64,000 bases of DNA from Phascolarctos cinereus (GCF_002099425.1 NW_018344216.1:1181501-1245500); one strand, 5' to 3'. Counted from the stretch's first letter, positions 11,342 through 23,640 are shown. Numbers and translations are program-made. Notes: a model not told the origin generated them from the sequence alone.

Positions 11342-11890
11342 CACAGAATCTCAGAGTTAGAACTGACCTAATATTTTCCTTTAAATCTAACCTCCATAGG
11401 GGCAGCTAGATGGTACAGTGGATAGAGCACTTGCCCTGGATTCAGGAGGACCTGAGTTCAAATGCAGCCTCAGACACATAACATTTAACATTTACTAGCT
11501 GTGTGGCCTTGGTCAAGTCACTTAACCCCATTGCCTAACCCAAAGGGAAAAAAAAAGCTGACTTCATAAATCTAACCTCCGTACTTCTATAAGAATCCCT
11601 ATTTCACTAAAGCCCCTAGATCTTTTTCAGGTAAACTGCTCTCTGCCCATCGTTCTCCCATTTGGGATACTGATTTTTTATTTTTTTAGCTGGAAGTAAG
11701 ATTTTGCATTCAGTTCTATTCAATTACATCTCACTAGATTTAGTCTCAGTGTTCTAGCTTATGCTGGTCTTTTTTGGGGACCTGACATCACATGTATTTA
11801 TTATTCCTCCCAGATGTGTATCTTGTGCAAATTTGAGGAATGTGGCAGTTGTGGCTTTATCCAAGCCACTAATGAAAATGCTATACAAGG
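11342..11890 (-). repeat. CR1/L3 LINE, split by a SINE
   Basis: The left part (11342-11395) is the reversed L3 terminus ('cagaatctcagagttagaactgacct'). After the SINE it continues at 11581 ('aagaatccctatttcac'), then moves to a more 5' part ('cccctagatctttttcaggtaaactg', 'gtgtatcttgtgcaaatttgagg', 'atccaagccactaatgaaaatgc'), so the copy is internally deleted. Confidence 0.7.
11399..11567 (+). repeat. Short tRNA-derived SINE, poly(A) type (WSINE1-like)
   Basis: Begins ggggcagctagatggtacag, carries the B-box-like 'gagttcaaatgcagcctc' and ends 'cacttaaccccattgcc' plus an A-run. A 13-bp target duplication (AAATCTAACCTCC) flanks it at 11383-11395 and 11568-11580, inside a CR1/L3 copy. The duplication shows L1-type insertion. 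Confidence 0.92.
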
Positions 11891-12899
11891 ACTCAGTTTC
11901 TAGATCAAACAGAATTTATTAAGGGAGCCAAGAAACGTGGTCCAGGGGTCAGGTTACAAAATTTGTTACCTAATTAACAGTGAAGATCTTACTTGCATAA
12001 ACAGTTTGTATAATTTGATGCACTGAGTTTCCTGCAGGTACTTAAGTGTTTTTGAACTGTCCAATAAGCCATAAAACTTCCTCTGAATTCATTGCAGCTG
12101 AGCTGCTCTCACTGACACTATTACCCACATTATTCTCAGGGGAACAAGGGAGGGAGATTCCCCTATTTCTGGACCTGATACTTTTAGGATGAGTTTTGCC
12201 ATTTTGGTGGTGAAATGATGTTATGATAGATCCCAGGGCTTTCTTCTGTTACATTTCTCTCCCTCATAATGTCCAAGTGGCCCTTGGGTTTTCAGGAGTT
12301 GAAACCTTCCTGAATGATGAAAATTTTCTGCACAGTAGAATTCTCTAAAAGGAGTATCTATCATCTCTCTCACTATTTTGATTTTCGGGTGTGTTGGAGA
12401 TATTTTAGGTTCTTGTGGTCCAACTGCTCTAAAATAGTATGCAAAGACTTCTCAAAGTTGTGTTGCTTGGTCTCATATGGCCCTATAACTCTTGGCAGGT
12501 TTTTTCCCCATTTGGCCTAATTGCTTTCTGCTGTTGCTGCTGTGGAATGCTTAGGATCACAATGTATTTTGGTGTGGTGCCAGCTGGGGGACGAGGTAGC
12601 CTAGATTGTCATAGCCAAGGTATCTGTCTCTACCCTAAGTAGTCACCATTGACATCATTGCAACTCACATTTATATAGTACTTTTAAAAAATTATTAGCT
12701 TTGGTTTTTATATTACTTATATTTCCCAGTGTATCTTTCCCTTTACTCCCTACTAGAGAATCATCTCTTTTGACAAAGAATAAAAAGGGAAAAAAATAGT
12801 TCAGCAAAACTAGCCATGTAGTGAAAGGTTTAATATCATATTTCAAGTCCCACAACCATGGTTCCCACCCTTACAAAAAAGTGGGATGGTATATATTTA
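11891..12899. other. Intronic DNA, nothing firm
   Basis: No exon. A short block at 12665-12700 resembles the reversed start of a CORE-SINE tail (cacatttatatagtactttt). The rest is unassigned. Confidence 0.35.
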
Positions 12900-13100
12900 C
12901 CCACTTCCCTTCCCCTGATCCCCAGCCCTATCTCCTTCCCTTATCCCTTTCCCCTATGCCCTTCGCTTCTCTTGTTCCTTTATCCCTTTCCCCAGCTCCT
13001 TTTATCCCCTTCCCCTGTCGCTTTTTCTTAGACCAATACCTGTTTTTATGTCCTCATTTTCATTCGTCTTCTCCTTCCTTTTCACCTTCCTTTCCCAGGG
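12900..13100. repeat. Polypyrimidine tract with ~42-bp imperfect repeats
   Basis: About 200 bp, almost all C and T on the plus strand. The block 'tatccctttcccc' recurs with a spacing near 42 bp, giving a proline/serine-rich but probably meaningless reading frame. Confidence 0.8.
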
Positions 13101-13236
13101 TTACGGCATAAGAAGGAGAGAAAATAAATGCTTATTAATTAAAAACATTATTTTCTAAAGAAATAAATAAAAACTTTGTTGCTTCTGGTGGTCTTACATA
13201 GTTCCAATTGAATGTGGTATCTTCGATCTGGCTTTT

Positions 13237-13440
13237 AGCAGCATGGTACCATAGAAAGAGCATTGTCTTTGGAGTTAGAAGGCCTAGGTTCAAATGCTGC
13301 CTCTGATACTGACTACCTAGGTGGTGTAAGCAAGTCACTGTATCTCCTGGGGCCTCTCCTTATCTGGAAAATTCAGAGGGCTGGACGAGGTGCTCTCTGA
13401 GGTCCTTTCCAATTCTGGATCTGTAATCCTGTGTTCTTTA
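13237..13440 (+). repeat. MIR-family SINE with L2-type tail
   Basis: Near full length: head 'gcatggtaccatagaaagagcattgtctttggag', then 'ggttcaaatgctgcctctg', then the L2-like tail 'ggctggacgaggtgctctctgaggtcctttccaattctgg'. Confidence 0.85.
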
Positions 13441-14458
13441 CCTAGCATATTCATCCAGTTGTTTTTTTCTTGGAGAGTGCTGCTTTTGACTTGTTGAGAG
13501 TTTGTTTTTACATACACATGCAATACAGACAGTCTACCCAAGTCTTCTTCCACTGCTTTCTCTTAGTGTGGAGCTGACATGTGGTTTTTGAAGGCTTTGC
13601 CTATTAAGCACAAATTCTGACAGGGCTGATATTGTCAGAGTGACCACCCTGGGTGAGTTCAGACAGGCTCATCGCCCAGCAAATGGATGCTGACCAGGTG
13701 GGAATTTCTTAAGGCCACAGCAACTCTCTGTGATGCCACAGAAGGGTTATGGTTTCCAACCCTGAAAGAAGATCACTACCTGAGTGAAATCACAAATCCT
13801 TGATGCATTGAGGTATGATGCAAGCAATTCTGAAATGGTGAGTCACAATATGTCATGTTTTAAAGGGACACATCATAGAAATAGCATTTCAACAAATGGA
13901 AATGCCCAGCCAAATGGGGCATTTTACAGTCTCTGATACATCCTTATGTGAGAGGATCTGAACAAATGATTTCTAAGTTCCCTTTGACTCTTGCATACTA
14001 TTTTTCTTTGAATCTGTGTGCATCTTACCCTAAATTTTCAGTCATATTCCTTCCCCCCCAACTCCCATGAGAATTTTACTTTTAACACAGATATGTGACT
14101 CAGCATTTGCTTCCATCGACACCTTTGTTCCACACAAAATAATTGTTAAAATTAGGACTTTATTTGTCCTGCTGATTTTAGCCTTGTGACTGTGCAGAGA
14201 GAAGAGTGCAATACCCTTTATGCAGATGAAAGGCTATGTATGACAGTGTTGAAATAAAGGAGTAATCAAAATTAATAGTCTTTGTCGGAAAGGATGCTCA
14301 GAGGAGCTAAGTTTTCAGTTATGTCTAGAATACAGGCATAAATTAAGGTAATATTTCAGATGACTAAATCAGAATAAAGCCTCAGAGTGTCTACTAAGAA
14401 GTCTTTTCCGTGAGGAATAGAAAAAAACTATTGCATCTTTTGTTTCTATTTATTTTTT
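13441..14458. other. Intronic DNA, nothing recognised
   Basis: No exon or repeat family that I can name. The block 13610-13790 has more balanced base composition than its surroundings but no clear frame. Confidence 0.4.
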
Positions 14459-14630
14459 ATCAATCAATCAATAAACTTTAAGTATCTGCTGTGTGCCAGG
14501 CACTGTGCTAAGTGCTGAAGGTAAAGACAGTCCTTTCCTTCAGGGAACTTAAAATCTAGTGGGAGAGACAACAGCCAAACAAATATATATAAAGCAAGCT
14601 ATATACAGGATAAATAGCCTTATAAAAAGA
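14459..14630 (-). repeat. L2 LINE 3' end
   Basis: Reversed L2 tail, well kept: caatcaatcaataaacttta, 'tgccaggcactgtgctaagtgctg' and 'aaagcaagctatatacaggataaatag'. Confidence 0.85.
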
Positions 14631-14844
14631 ATTTAAGCAAAGCTATTATGTACAACTTGCTATTCCTTCTAAGTATATTCCATATATCCAACTGCTTTTA
14701 AATAGTGACTTAATGTTATCAGTGAGGATGGGAACTTACTAACTGAATTTCGGTAAAAAACCTTTGCATAATGGTGAATTTGGTGAATAGAATCAAAGGA
14801 TTATTTAGTAAGCATATCCATCAATGCACTTCTTCCATTTGAAT

Positions 14845-15078
14845 GTATTTAGAATTCATATAGCAATTTAAGGTTTGCAAAGTACTGTACATGTTACCTC
14901 ATTTTATGTATACAACAACCTGGTCAGGTAGATGCTGCTGTTATCATCTTTTTATAGATCAGGAAACAAAGGCACAGACAGGCAAAATGTTTAGGATCGT
15001 ACAGTGAGTTAAATGTCTGACGAAGGATTGGGACTCAAATTTTTGTGTTATTTCCACTGTACCACCCAACTACCTTTG
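14845..15078 (-). repeat. MIR/CORE-SINE
   Basis: Reversed CORE-SINE: tail 'gtttgcaaagtactgtacatgttacctcatttta', core 'agatcaggaaacaaaggcacagacagg', head 'ttccactgtaccacccaactacc'. Confidence 0.75.
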
Positions 15079-15169
15079 TGATGTTTTTTTTTTTGTTTTT
15101 CAGTTGTAACAGCCATTATAACCAAGTAAAACATATACACAAAAAAGATATTAGAAAGAATGAGGTGTT

Positions 15170-15328
15170 GGGGGGTCACCTAAGTGGCGCAGTGGATAGA
15201 GCACCGGCCCTGAAGTCAGGAGGACATGAGTTCAAATGTGCCGTCTGACCAAGCACTTGACACTTAATAGCTGTGTGACCCGAGGCAAGTCACTTAACCC
15301 CACTTGTCTAAAAACTAAAAAAAAAAGT
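15170..15328 (+). repeat. Short tRNA-derived SINE, poly(A) type (WSINE1-like)
   Basis: Head ggcgcagtggatagagcacc, B-box-like 'gagttcaaatgtgcc', end 'cacttaaccccacttgtc' plus an A-run. An 8-bp target duplication (ATGAGGTG) lies at 15160-15167 and 15329-15336. Confidence 0.9.
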
Positions 15329-15339
15329 ATGAGGTGAAG

Positions 15340-16519
15340 ATGAAATAACATTTTAAAATTTTATTAAATGTTTTAATACAAAATAAACAACTTTCCAGCC
15401 CAACTTAGAATCATTATGCCAAACCAAGATTTTAAAAAATAATGAAAAATATTCAATTGCATCCATTTTACTAAAACATTGTTGCTATTAATATATTTTA
15501 GTGAGAACAAAAAAAGGTACTTTGTATCATTTAATAAATAAGTTATTTGGAAAATATTCTTTCATCTTCGTCTTGACCTTTTAAATGTCTTTTTGTGTTT
15601 TTCAGTGTGCTTAATGTATTTCTGCTGTGGTACATATGTAACATATATGTGTGTGTGTGTGTATGCATATAAATCTATACATATGTAATGTAATATGACC
15701 ATTGTTAACTTATGTTTTTATAACTGATAGGAATGTGTAGTCAAAACAGTTTGGAGAACACTAGTTTATGGATGTCTGTAGCCTTAGATTGTCAGGAATT
15801 GTCTGTCGGCAAGTGATTTAGAAGAGCCTGGAAAACAGGGCCAGGCTCACATAATTGTGGATAAAAGTACACATGTCCTGGCACAAAACAGAGTTTGGCT
15901 AATTAAATGAACTCTTTGTAGAACTCATATTCACTTGTTCTGGTGTTCTGTGCTTCAGACTAACACATAGATCACATTTCTCTCCTCATTCCTCAAACTG
16001 TTTTGATTCTGGCAGTATAGGGTCTTGCTTCTGATCCAGGCACTTACCTTGTTCCTTTGCCCAAGCTCAGCTCAGCATTCTGAGTCCTTGGCAGCTGACT
16101 GAAGCTTTTGTACAACTAATCCGGTAATTCTGACTCCTACTTTCTCTGACCCAGCAGGATTCCACTGCATAGAAGATTCTCTGGTCCATGTTTGGGTAAT
16201 ATTAAGAAGATCATGTGTATGGGGTCAGTGGACCTTATTTTTCATACATCAGTCACTTTAGTTTGTTTTCACTTTCTTACCCCAAAGAATCAACCATTTT
16301 TAAAAATAATAGAATGTATCTTTTGCTGAATTTTTTCCCTCCTATTGCTCTATTAATACAATAGCATCTTAGCCAAAATTCCCAAGTGATATATTTTAGT
16401 TAAGATAGATGACTTTCAATCTCTTAGATCTAATCTGTTAAATTCATCTGCCCAGAAAAAAAAGATAGTCGTAAAGAGCTCTCTTTAGACGGTATCATTA
16501 AATTCTTAGTGAACTTCCT
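15340..16519. other. Intronic DNA with a short TG repeat
   Basis: (TG)n at about 15646-15663. Otherwise no feature recognised. Confidence 0.4.
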
Positions 16520-16850
16520 ATCTGCTCTTGCTAGGATTATTCATCTGGCTCCTATCTGGCTTTCTTGAACCTGCATTGTCCCTGGGATTCTTCTTCATGT
16601 TCTGCTGCTCATATAATTATCCTTTAACACCATTCTCTTCAGTCTCCTTCTCAAACCACTTACATTATTTTCCTGTTTCATCAAATCTGAACCCCTCTCC
16701 CTAGTTTTTCATCAAGGTTTTCCATAATCTGGCCCTGCTTTTATCGATCCATTTTCCCCTACTGTCCCCCAAAATGTCATTCTTGCCACATGGAATTCTC
16801 TCTCCAAACTCATCTCTTTGTCCAAATTGTGTCTGTTTCCAGAGTGAAAG
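16520..16850 (+). repeat. Probable old L2-like LINE fragment
   Basis: Contains 'catcaaggttttccataatctggccctgc' and 'cacatggaattctctctccaaactcatc', which resemble the C-terminal coding part of L2 (family form 'FHNLAP', 'WNALP'). Heavily diverged. Confidence 0.45.
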
Positions 16851-17214
16851 TTGCATGGGGTAGAGCAGAGATATCTGACTTGAAGCCAGCAAAACAGTAT
16901 AATCAGAACCAGATTAAAATGTAATTGGGAAACATCTTACAAAATTAATAAAAGTAGAATACAGCATAGATAATGTTAATTTTGTGGTTTTCTAAGTCAC
17001 TATGCTGCCTACAGGAATCATTTCTATTTGAGTTTGACATTGCTGGTATAAAGGAAACATTACCTTGACTACATTGTGAGGTTCTTGGGGAACCTCAAAA
17101 TACCCATGTAGAGAGATTGGCTTTGGAAGGCAGAAGGTCCAACTCTTCATCAGAGATTGTAGTGAAGCAGGAGATAGTAGAGGAGGATGCCAGAAGGATT
17201 TGAGGTGAGGGGAG

Positions 17215-17366
17215 GGAGTCGCTCTTCGTGACCTCTTTTCAGGTTTTCTTGGCGAAGATACTGCAGTGGTTTGACATTTCCTTCCAGCTCATTTGACAAA
17301 TGTGGAAACCGGTGGATACTGTTGAATGACATGGGTCATCATAAGTGTCACACAAGTGACACTTAT
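17215..17366 (-). repeat. Mar1-type SINE fragment ending in a hairpin
   Basis: The reversed RTE-like tail ('cttcgtgacctc', 'gttttcttggcgaagatactgcagtgg') runs to the core, then stops in a perfect 11-bp inverted repeat (17341-17351 and 17356-17366, loop of 4). In part this hairpin is the SINE word 'gtcacaca..aagtgtc'. Confidence 0.75.
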
Positions 17367-17374
17367 CTTTCTTT

Positions 17375-20138
17375 TTATTGCATGACTGACCTATTTTATT
17401 TTCCAGTCATACATTTGTCTAATGTCATCTTTCTCCTACATGATTCCTCAACTATATTACATATTGCCTGATCGTACCTGCCATATGCCAGAATAGTCCT
17501 ATGGAAAGAATGTAGGATTTGGCCTTCCAAGAACTTGTGTGTTCAAGCCTGTTAGCTGTGGGATCTTGGGCAAGTCACTATCCATTTGCAGTGTCTCTCC
17601 CAAAAATATGTATATATTCCTGTTTACTGATGAGTGAGTTCTGTGGGTTGTCTATTCAATTATACATCATATCCTTTTACTCAGTTCCTGACTGTCTTCC
17701 TGGTTGCCTTGCTAGGCAGAAATCTGCTTCTGTGGGGTTTGATTTCACCAGAGGAATCAGAAGTCAAGAAAAGTTAGCCATGAATTTTTATGATCAGTTC
17801 CATCTATTGCTTCTTTTCATTGGCAAGATAATTATGAGTTGACTGTTTGCTAAAATGTGAACAACTACTGCATTATATCCTTTACTATGGTTGTTCTACA
17901 TGTGTATATGTACTTATGGGCTAAGCCTAAATGTGGAAAAACCTTTAGATTCATTCAACTCCATTAAAATCACTGGCTTTGACTTCCCTTAAAGTTCTTG
18001 GCAAAGTATTTCAGTTCTGCCTTTTCTTTGTGATTTCCTAAACCATCAAAGCCTAAATGTCTCATAAATTAGTTCTAGGGATCTCAGTGTTTTATGAAGT
18101 TTATCCCTAGTGCAGGTAACCTCACATTTGCATTGTAGATAGACTGCTTTTCAAGTGAGTTGACATTTCTGGTTGGTATGAGTAGCCTTTAATGTTTACC
18201 TGCATTTGGGGAATGATGATTGGCCCATTCTCTGATAGATAGAATCTCTGTAAGTGGGCCAATTTTCCCTAGTGGGTCTGTAACATCAATATTTAATGCT
18301 AGCAATGAGCTCTTGTGTGTGGGTTTTATTAATACAAGTTATTTTCTTGGGAGCAGATTGCAGGGTCCATAAGATTTCCTGTCAGCAGTTTTTCTTCACT
18401 GCTTGTTTCAGGAAATGACTTCCTACATCTTACGCTGCGACTTCAGGATTCCCACCTACTTGTGTTCTAATAGTCATCAAGTATTTTATTATGCCCAGTT
18501 GTGCTTTTGATCATTTTAGATAAAAGCTTGAATTTGATAAGAAGTTTCAGAGTGTTGTGGCAAACAGCGCTCTCTCACCCATGGCCCTCAGAAAGCTCTC
18601 CCAGGTAGTATGTCAGAACCTTCTCTATATAGCTCACAAATCCCCTCTGATGACTTACTTTTATTAGTCATCCAAAGGCAAATCTCAGGTCCAAGGAAGG
18701 TGTTGAGGATAATTCCATTACCTTCCCCATACCAAGTTTCCCTTCTGTCATACTCTTTTTTCTTATGCAGCTCACAGGAGGAAACACTGAAAAGGATGGT
18801 GATCCACTTCCCTCCTGGCTACAAATAACAGCCTGCTCTACAGTATATGTTTTATTTAATTTTGAATTCTTTGTTATATTTTTCTAAGTAGCTAATCAGG
18901 AGGTGCTTTTTGTTGATGGGTCAAAATGTCTTTTCTTACCTCATATTTTTATATTATTCATTTATACTTAACCGTCTTTTTTTTCTGTGAAAGCTATCCT
19001 GTTACTCAGATCTGGTAGAGAACTGCAGCTTAGTCAATATATTTAATATTGTAAAATATATTTTGTGGAAATGTTAATATGGAAAAAGAGAAGTCACTTG
19101 AATTTAAGACCCCTGCCTACATTTCATGGAGAAAGATTAGAGTACTTTGGCTTAGTCCCAGAAGAAATATGATGACATTATAGGAGGTCAGATTTAGACC
19201 TCTATTCGTTTAATTCTACAGACGTTGATGAAATGCTTATTATGCAAATAGGCACTATGGTAAGCTCAACATATGAGAAAACTTTCTTATAATTCGAAGA
19301 GTCCCACTTGGACCTGGATGGTTCCGTGTTGGGAATGCTACAAAGAGAATTCATGCATCAGATTCTGGTTGATGATGGCCTCTGGATTCTCTTTCAACTC
19401 TATAATCCTAGAGCTCTATGTAATTTACACATCACTAGGATCAGTAGAATCACTTATTGTCTTAATCTAAGGCAATTCTGGATACTGAGTTTGATACCCA
19501 ATAGGGCTTTCTTCATGAGACGTACAAAAAAGTGTTTATTCTTAAGTGCCAAAGAACCCAGAAGTCTGTTGTAGATGTAGGGATTACATCCACAGCTTGA
19601 GCAATCTCCCGCACGCTGTGACTATAGCATCAACATCAACAAGCTGAACTGTTTCTGAAGTGAACACATTGCACCCTAAACTTGAGAGACACAAGGAGCT
19701 GTTCTCTCAGCTTACATATAAGAATAAGTATAAACCAAGGGAGAGATTCCAGATACAGTCAGAAATATGAGCAAACCTGAGAAGGTTGGTTTTCATTCCT
19801 TGGATTTAGTAGTGATGACCCCAATGGGAAGCGTACAGCAGTTCCTGGATCTCTTGGCCCCTATAGTTTGCTAATGATTTAGAAGTAATTAGTAAAGTAA
19901 TTTCAGATTTACTCCTCAGACCTTAAAATGGTGGACAGGGGTGGGCACATTGGTATAAAGTTTAGACTCCAGGGAAGGATTTATGTTGTAACTTAATTTA
20001 TAAAGATTGGGTTTTAAGAATTGACATTATAAAACCATGAGTAGTATACATAGGTATGATAGAAAGAGGGACAGTTACTATTATTATCATTATTATTATT
20101 TGTAGGAAAAAAGGAGATGCTCATAGCATCAATGACCT
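17375..20138. other. Intronic DNA, mostly unassigned
   Basis: A weak MIR (+) lies at about 17492-17605 ('tgttcaagcctgttagctgtgggatcttgggcaagtcac') and a reversed L2-tail remnant at about 19205-19262. The remainder, including the open frames at 17519-17842 and 19308-19574, shows nothing I can name. Confidence 0.4.
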
Positions 20139-20150
20139 CACTATGGCAAT

Positions 20151-20394
20151 TGTTGTTCAGTCATTTTCAGTCACGTCTGACTCTTTGTGACCCCATTTGG
20201 TGTTTTCTTGTCAGATACTAGAGTGGTTTGCCATTTCCTTCTCCAGCTCATTTTGTAGATGAGGTAACTGAGGCAAAGAGGTTGAAGTGACTTGCCCAGG
20301 GTCACACAACTAGTTAAGTGTCTGAGGCCAAGTTTAAACTCAGGAAAGATGAGTCTTCCTGACTCCAGACCCAGCACTGTATCTACAGCTGCCC
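20151..20394 (-). repeat. Mar1-type SINE, full length, with target duplication
   Basis: RTE-like tail to tRNA-like head, read on the minus strand. A 12-bp flanking duplication (CACTATGGCAAT at 20139-20150, CACTCTGGCAAT at 20395-20406) differs at one position. Confidence 0.92.
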
Positions 20395-20429
20395 CACTCT
20401 GGCAATAGCCTAAGTTTACTATACATTTA

Positions 20430-20520
20430 TAAAAGGAGATGTTATCTGTAAAGCACTTTGCAATCCTTAAAGCCCTATGTAAATGCTAGTATTCACATTT
20501 TTATTGTTGTTGTTATTGGC
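20430..20520 (+). repeat. CORE-SINE 3' tail
   Basis: 'atctgtaaagcactttgcaatccttaaagccctatgtaaatgctagtatt' matches the L2-type CORE-SINE tail only. Confidence 0.6.
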
Positions 20521-20945
20521 ATCTAGCAGGGCAAGGGGGACCACCAGAAACTAGAACACCTGTCTTTAAGTAAGGGAAATAGAACTACGTGAAATTCCTT
20601 GGTTTATAATATCACATCCCTGCAGAAGCAAGATCAAAGCTTGGTTTCTTATCCTCAACTTCAGTAGTTGGGCAACATAGACTGAGACACGTGAGCTCCC
20701 TTAATCTTGGTGCATTTGAAGGGCATCCAAATGCCTTATTCACCTGGGCTGTCAAACACAGTCTTGTATTTTGTTTTGTCATGCTTCCAGGAACCTTTCA
20801 GGAGCCAATTATGCCTCACATTCCCACTTCAGTAATCACTAATGCAAATTCATGATTGGTCTCTTAAAGCCTTTTTAGTCTCTGAGTCCCTTTGCCTAGA
20901 TGATGGTGATTGGCTGGTAGATTTGGAAGTAATCAATATAGAGAA
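20521..20945. other. Intronic DNA, nothing recognised
   Basis: No exon or named repeat. Confidence 0.4.
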
Positions 20946-20947
20946 TC

Positions 20948-21155
20948 ATGAGATCACAGACTTAAAGCTAAAAGGGACCTTGGGAATCATCAAGTCTAAC
21001 CCCCTTGTCTTACACGACAGAAAATGGAGGTACGTTAGATTAGGTGATTTGTCCAGGGCCCCCCACGTTCTCCGTGGCAGAGCTGGGAGTCAAACAACCA
21101 TCATCTGCCCCCAGACTTGGTACTCTTTCCATTGTACCATACTGGGTCAGAGGTC
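20948..21155 (-). repeat. MIR-family SINE with L2-type tail
   Basis: Reversed MIR: 'agggaccttgggaatcatcaagtctaacccccttg', core 'gtgatttgtccagggccc', head 'ctctttccattgtaccatactgg'. Confidence 0.8.
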
Positions 21156-21485
21156 CTAGAGAGAAGCATTTCTCGCCCCATCTAGATAGAGCAGGAATTG
21201 AAGGTTTCTAAAATAATATCCACTGCCAACCAAAGAAGTTTTTATAAGCAGAGCTGACAGGCTGAACAAAGACAGTTTCATAATTAGTTTCCATGTCTGA
21301 ATAATATTGCCATTGTGGTGATGTTTTGTTTATATTTGAATTCATTATGATGCTTACTGAGTAAATGAAATGAAACGTTAATGTACAGTGACCATGAGGT
21401 CTTTTTTCTAGAGCACACAAAAGAGGAACAGACTGTGGAATATTCCTAACTTTTGCCCATAGGCAAATAGATATATTGGTAGATA

Positions 21486-21577
21486 AGTAAATGAATGAAT
21501 GAATGAATGAATAGAAAGATAAATAAGTAGATAAATAGGGGAATAAATAAATAAATGAATGAATAAATGAATAAACA
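21486..21577. repeat. (AATG/AATA)n tetranucleotide microsatellite
   Basis: Tetranucleotides alternating between GAAT and AAAT, with interruptions (tagataaat). On the minus strand it reads as a repetitive SFIHS peptide, which is an artefact. Confidence 0.95.
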
Positions 21578-21689
21578 GCACAGTTGGAATCTAAAGATTG
21601 TGTAATCAATAATATAGCCAACTTATAAATACAGCCTTTAGATACTATGAAAATAATGACTTACTAACTAAAATGCTTTCCAAGTTCTA

Positions 21690-21835
21690 AACTCAGTCAT
21701 TCAACAAACATTCATCGCACCTGTGATGTGCTAGGTGTGGTGTGAAAAGATATGGTCACAGACAAAAGTACAATAGCTCCTGATCTCAAGGTGCTTACAT
21801 TCTATATTATGTAGAGTTGAGACTACACAAAGAAA
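21690..21835 (-). repeat. L2 LINE 3' end
   Basis: Reversed L2 tail: 'cattcaacaaacattcatcgcacc', 'gctaggtgtggtgtg', 'tgatctcaaggtgcttacattct'. Confidence 0.7.
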
Positions 21836-21839
21836 TAAA

Positions 21840-22567
21840 TGAGTCTTTTTGATGAAAACTACAAGAATATAGAATTAGGGAGTCTTTAATCTAGCAGAGA
21901 TGGGCAATCTCATTTAAGTTACAAAATAATGTATTTGGATGATGGATTTCATCTTGACCTCTAACTATGATAGAGTACTTGTGTCATTCAGACCAAAGAG
22001 GATTGCTAATTTAACTATGCAAGTGGGGATTCTCAGTTGTGCTCTATTTCAAAGGAAATTTCGTAAGGATTCTTTTGCAATCTGCAGGTTTAAGAGTCCC
22101 TAAGTACTCATTGACTTAATAGACAATTACACTGTATTATGTTTTTAAAAAAAAGAAAGAAAGAAAAAGAAGAGGGAAAAGTCAGCTATTTTAAAAGTCC
22201 CTAATTACAGATTTACATGATAGAGTTATCAAGAAAATAATACATTTCAAAATGTACTTACAGTCTTCTCTTAATGATATCACATGCTTTAAGTATTTCT
22301 AGTTAAAGCATTTATCCTACATATTCTGTCTTGTGGATCCTTTCTGAGTTGTGAGAACAAAAGCTAGTTACTTTTCTCTAAAATCTGGCCTTTGTATTTC
22401 AAATATCAGCACAGAGCAATTTTGAAGATCAGTCACTTATTATGGCCAGAAATTTTCTTTAGTCCTTGGCCTTTTTTATAAATAGTCAAACCAAATGGTC
22501 TTTGACCATTTTAGTTTATTATATATTACACAGTCTCTAAACAAGGCAAACCATACTTTTGTATGGC
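21840..22567. other. Intronic DNA, nothing recognised
   Basis: A purine-rich run (aaagaaagaaagaaaaagaa) near 22150. No gene. Confidence 0.4.
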
Positions 22568-22745
22568 TTTTTAAAATTCAGTATTTTATTTTTTTCCCAA
22601 TTACAAGTAAAAACAATTTTTAATGTTCATTTAAAAGTTTTTTTGAGTTTCAAATTCTTTCCCTTCCTCCCTCTCATCCCCCATTGAGAAGGCAAGCAAT
22701 TTGATATAGGTTATACATATGCAATCATGCAAAATATATTTCCAT
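22568..22745 (-). repeat. Marsupial L1/HAL1 3' untranslated end
   Basis: 'tttcccaattacaagtaaaaacaattttta', 'cattgagaaggcaagcaatttgatataggttatac' and 'caatcatgcaaaatatatttccat' match the reversed 3' UTR also found at 60150-60300. Confidence 0.75.
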
Positions 22746-23003
22746 GTGCAGCATTGTATGAATTTAAAATAAAATTGGCATTTAAAACTAACAAAATTAC
22801 TTTATAGTCAATGATAGCATCATCAACTAATTACTTCAAAATTTTTGATACCCTTGCCAATATGACTCTTATCCCTGTCTATCCCTTAGTCTCTCTAAGG
22901 TGCTTCTAATTTATTCTTGCTCTTTAATTAAACTTGAACGTTCATTTTTGTGTCTCCAACATCAACTTTCACTGTATTTAGATATAGATTTTTATCAAAG
23001 CCA

Positions 23004-23196
23004 AATTGTTGTTGCTTAGGTATTTTCAGTTGTGTCTGACTCTTGCAACTCCATACAGGGTTTTCTTGGCAAAGGTACTGGAGTGGTTTGCCATTTCCTT
23101 CTCCATCTTATTGTCTGAGATTTGATTTGAACTCAGAAAGATGAGTCTTCTGGACTCCAGGCCTGGTACGCTATCTACTGCGCCACCTAGCTGTCC
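23004..23196 (-). repeat. Mar1-type SINE, internally deleted
   Basis: Tail and head are present, but the part between 'ctccatcttattgtc' and 'tgagatttgatttg' is missing. A 10-bp flanking repeat, ATCAAAGCCA (22994-23003) and ATCAAAACCA (23197-23206), is probably its target duplication. Confidence 0.88.
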
Positions 23197-23464
23197 ATCA
23201 AAACCAGTAAATGATGGGATAATGACCTGTGGGTATTGCAGAATGTACTCAGAAGAAAAATATCAAGTCTTTTGGAGGAAAATTATAGGAATAGTGTTCG
23301 ACTTCACAGTAGGACTCCTGCCCCACAAGTGATAGCACTATATCAAATAGTAATCAAATCAAAGCCTGATTGCTACTTCTTCAGATGCTGTTGCCATTTG
23401 CTATTCATCAGAGTATTTCTTGAGGGGTGGGGGGAGAAGAATCCTACTTCAAAGTGCTTTTGTT

Positions 23465-23640
23465 CTAGGCTGTTTAAGGGACCTTAAAGATCATCTTCTC
23501 CTACTCTCTCATTTTACAGATGAGGAAACTGAGTCTCAAAGGTTTCCAAAGGAGTAATTGGTAGAGTCAGGATTAAAACCCAAGTTTTATCAGTTCAAAT
23601 CCAGTGCTTTTTCTATTATAGTTGGTTTAACTTGTAGGCA
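23465..23640 (-). repeat. MIR-family SINE
   Basis: Reversed: 'gggaccttaaagatcatcttctcc', 'tttacagatgaggaaactgagtctc', 'ttctattatagttgg'. Confidence 0.75.

Noticed and set aside
11900-12300. Possible LTR-like block
   Set aside because: No paired copy, no TG..CA ends with a duplication, and no viral coding sequence nearby.
21208-21621. Open frame of 137 codons on the minus strand
   Set aside because: Its repetitive SFIHSFIY part is the translated tetranucleotide microsatellite; no domain is seen.
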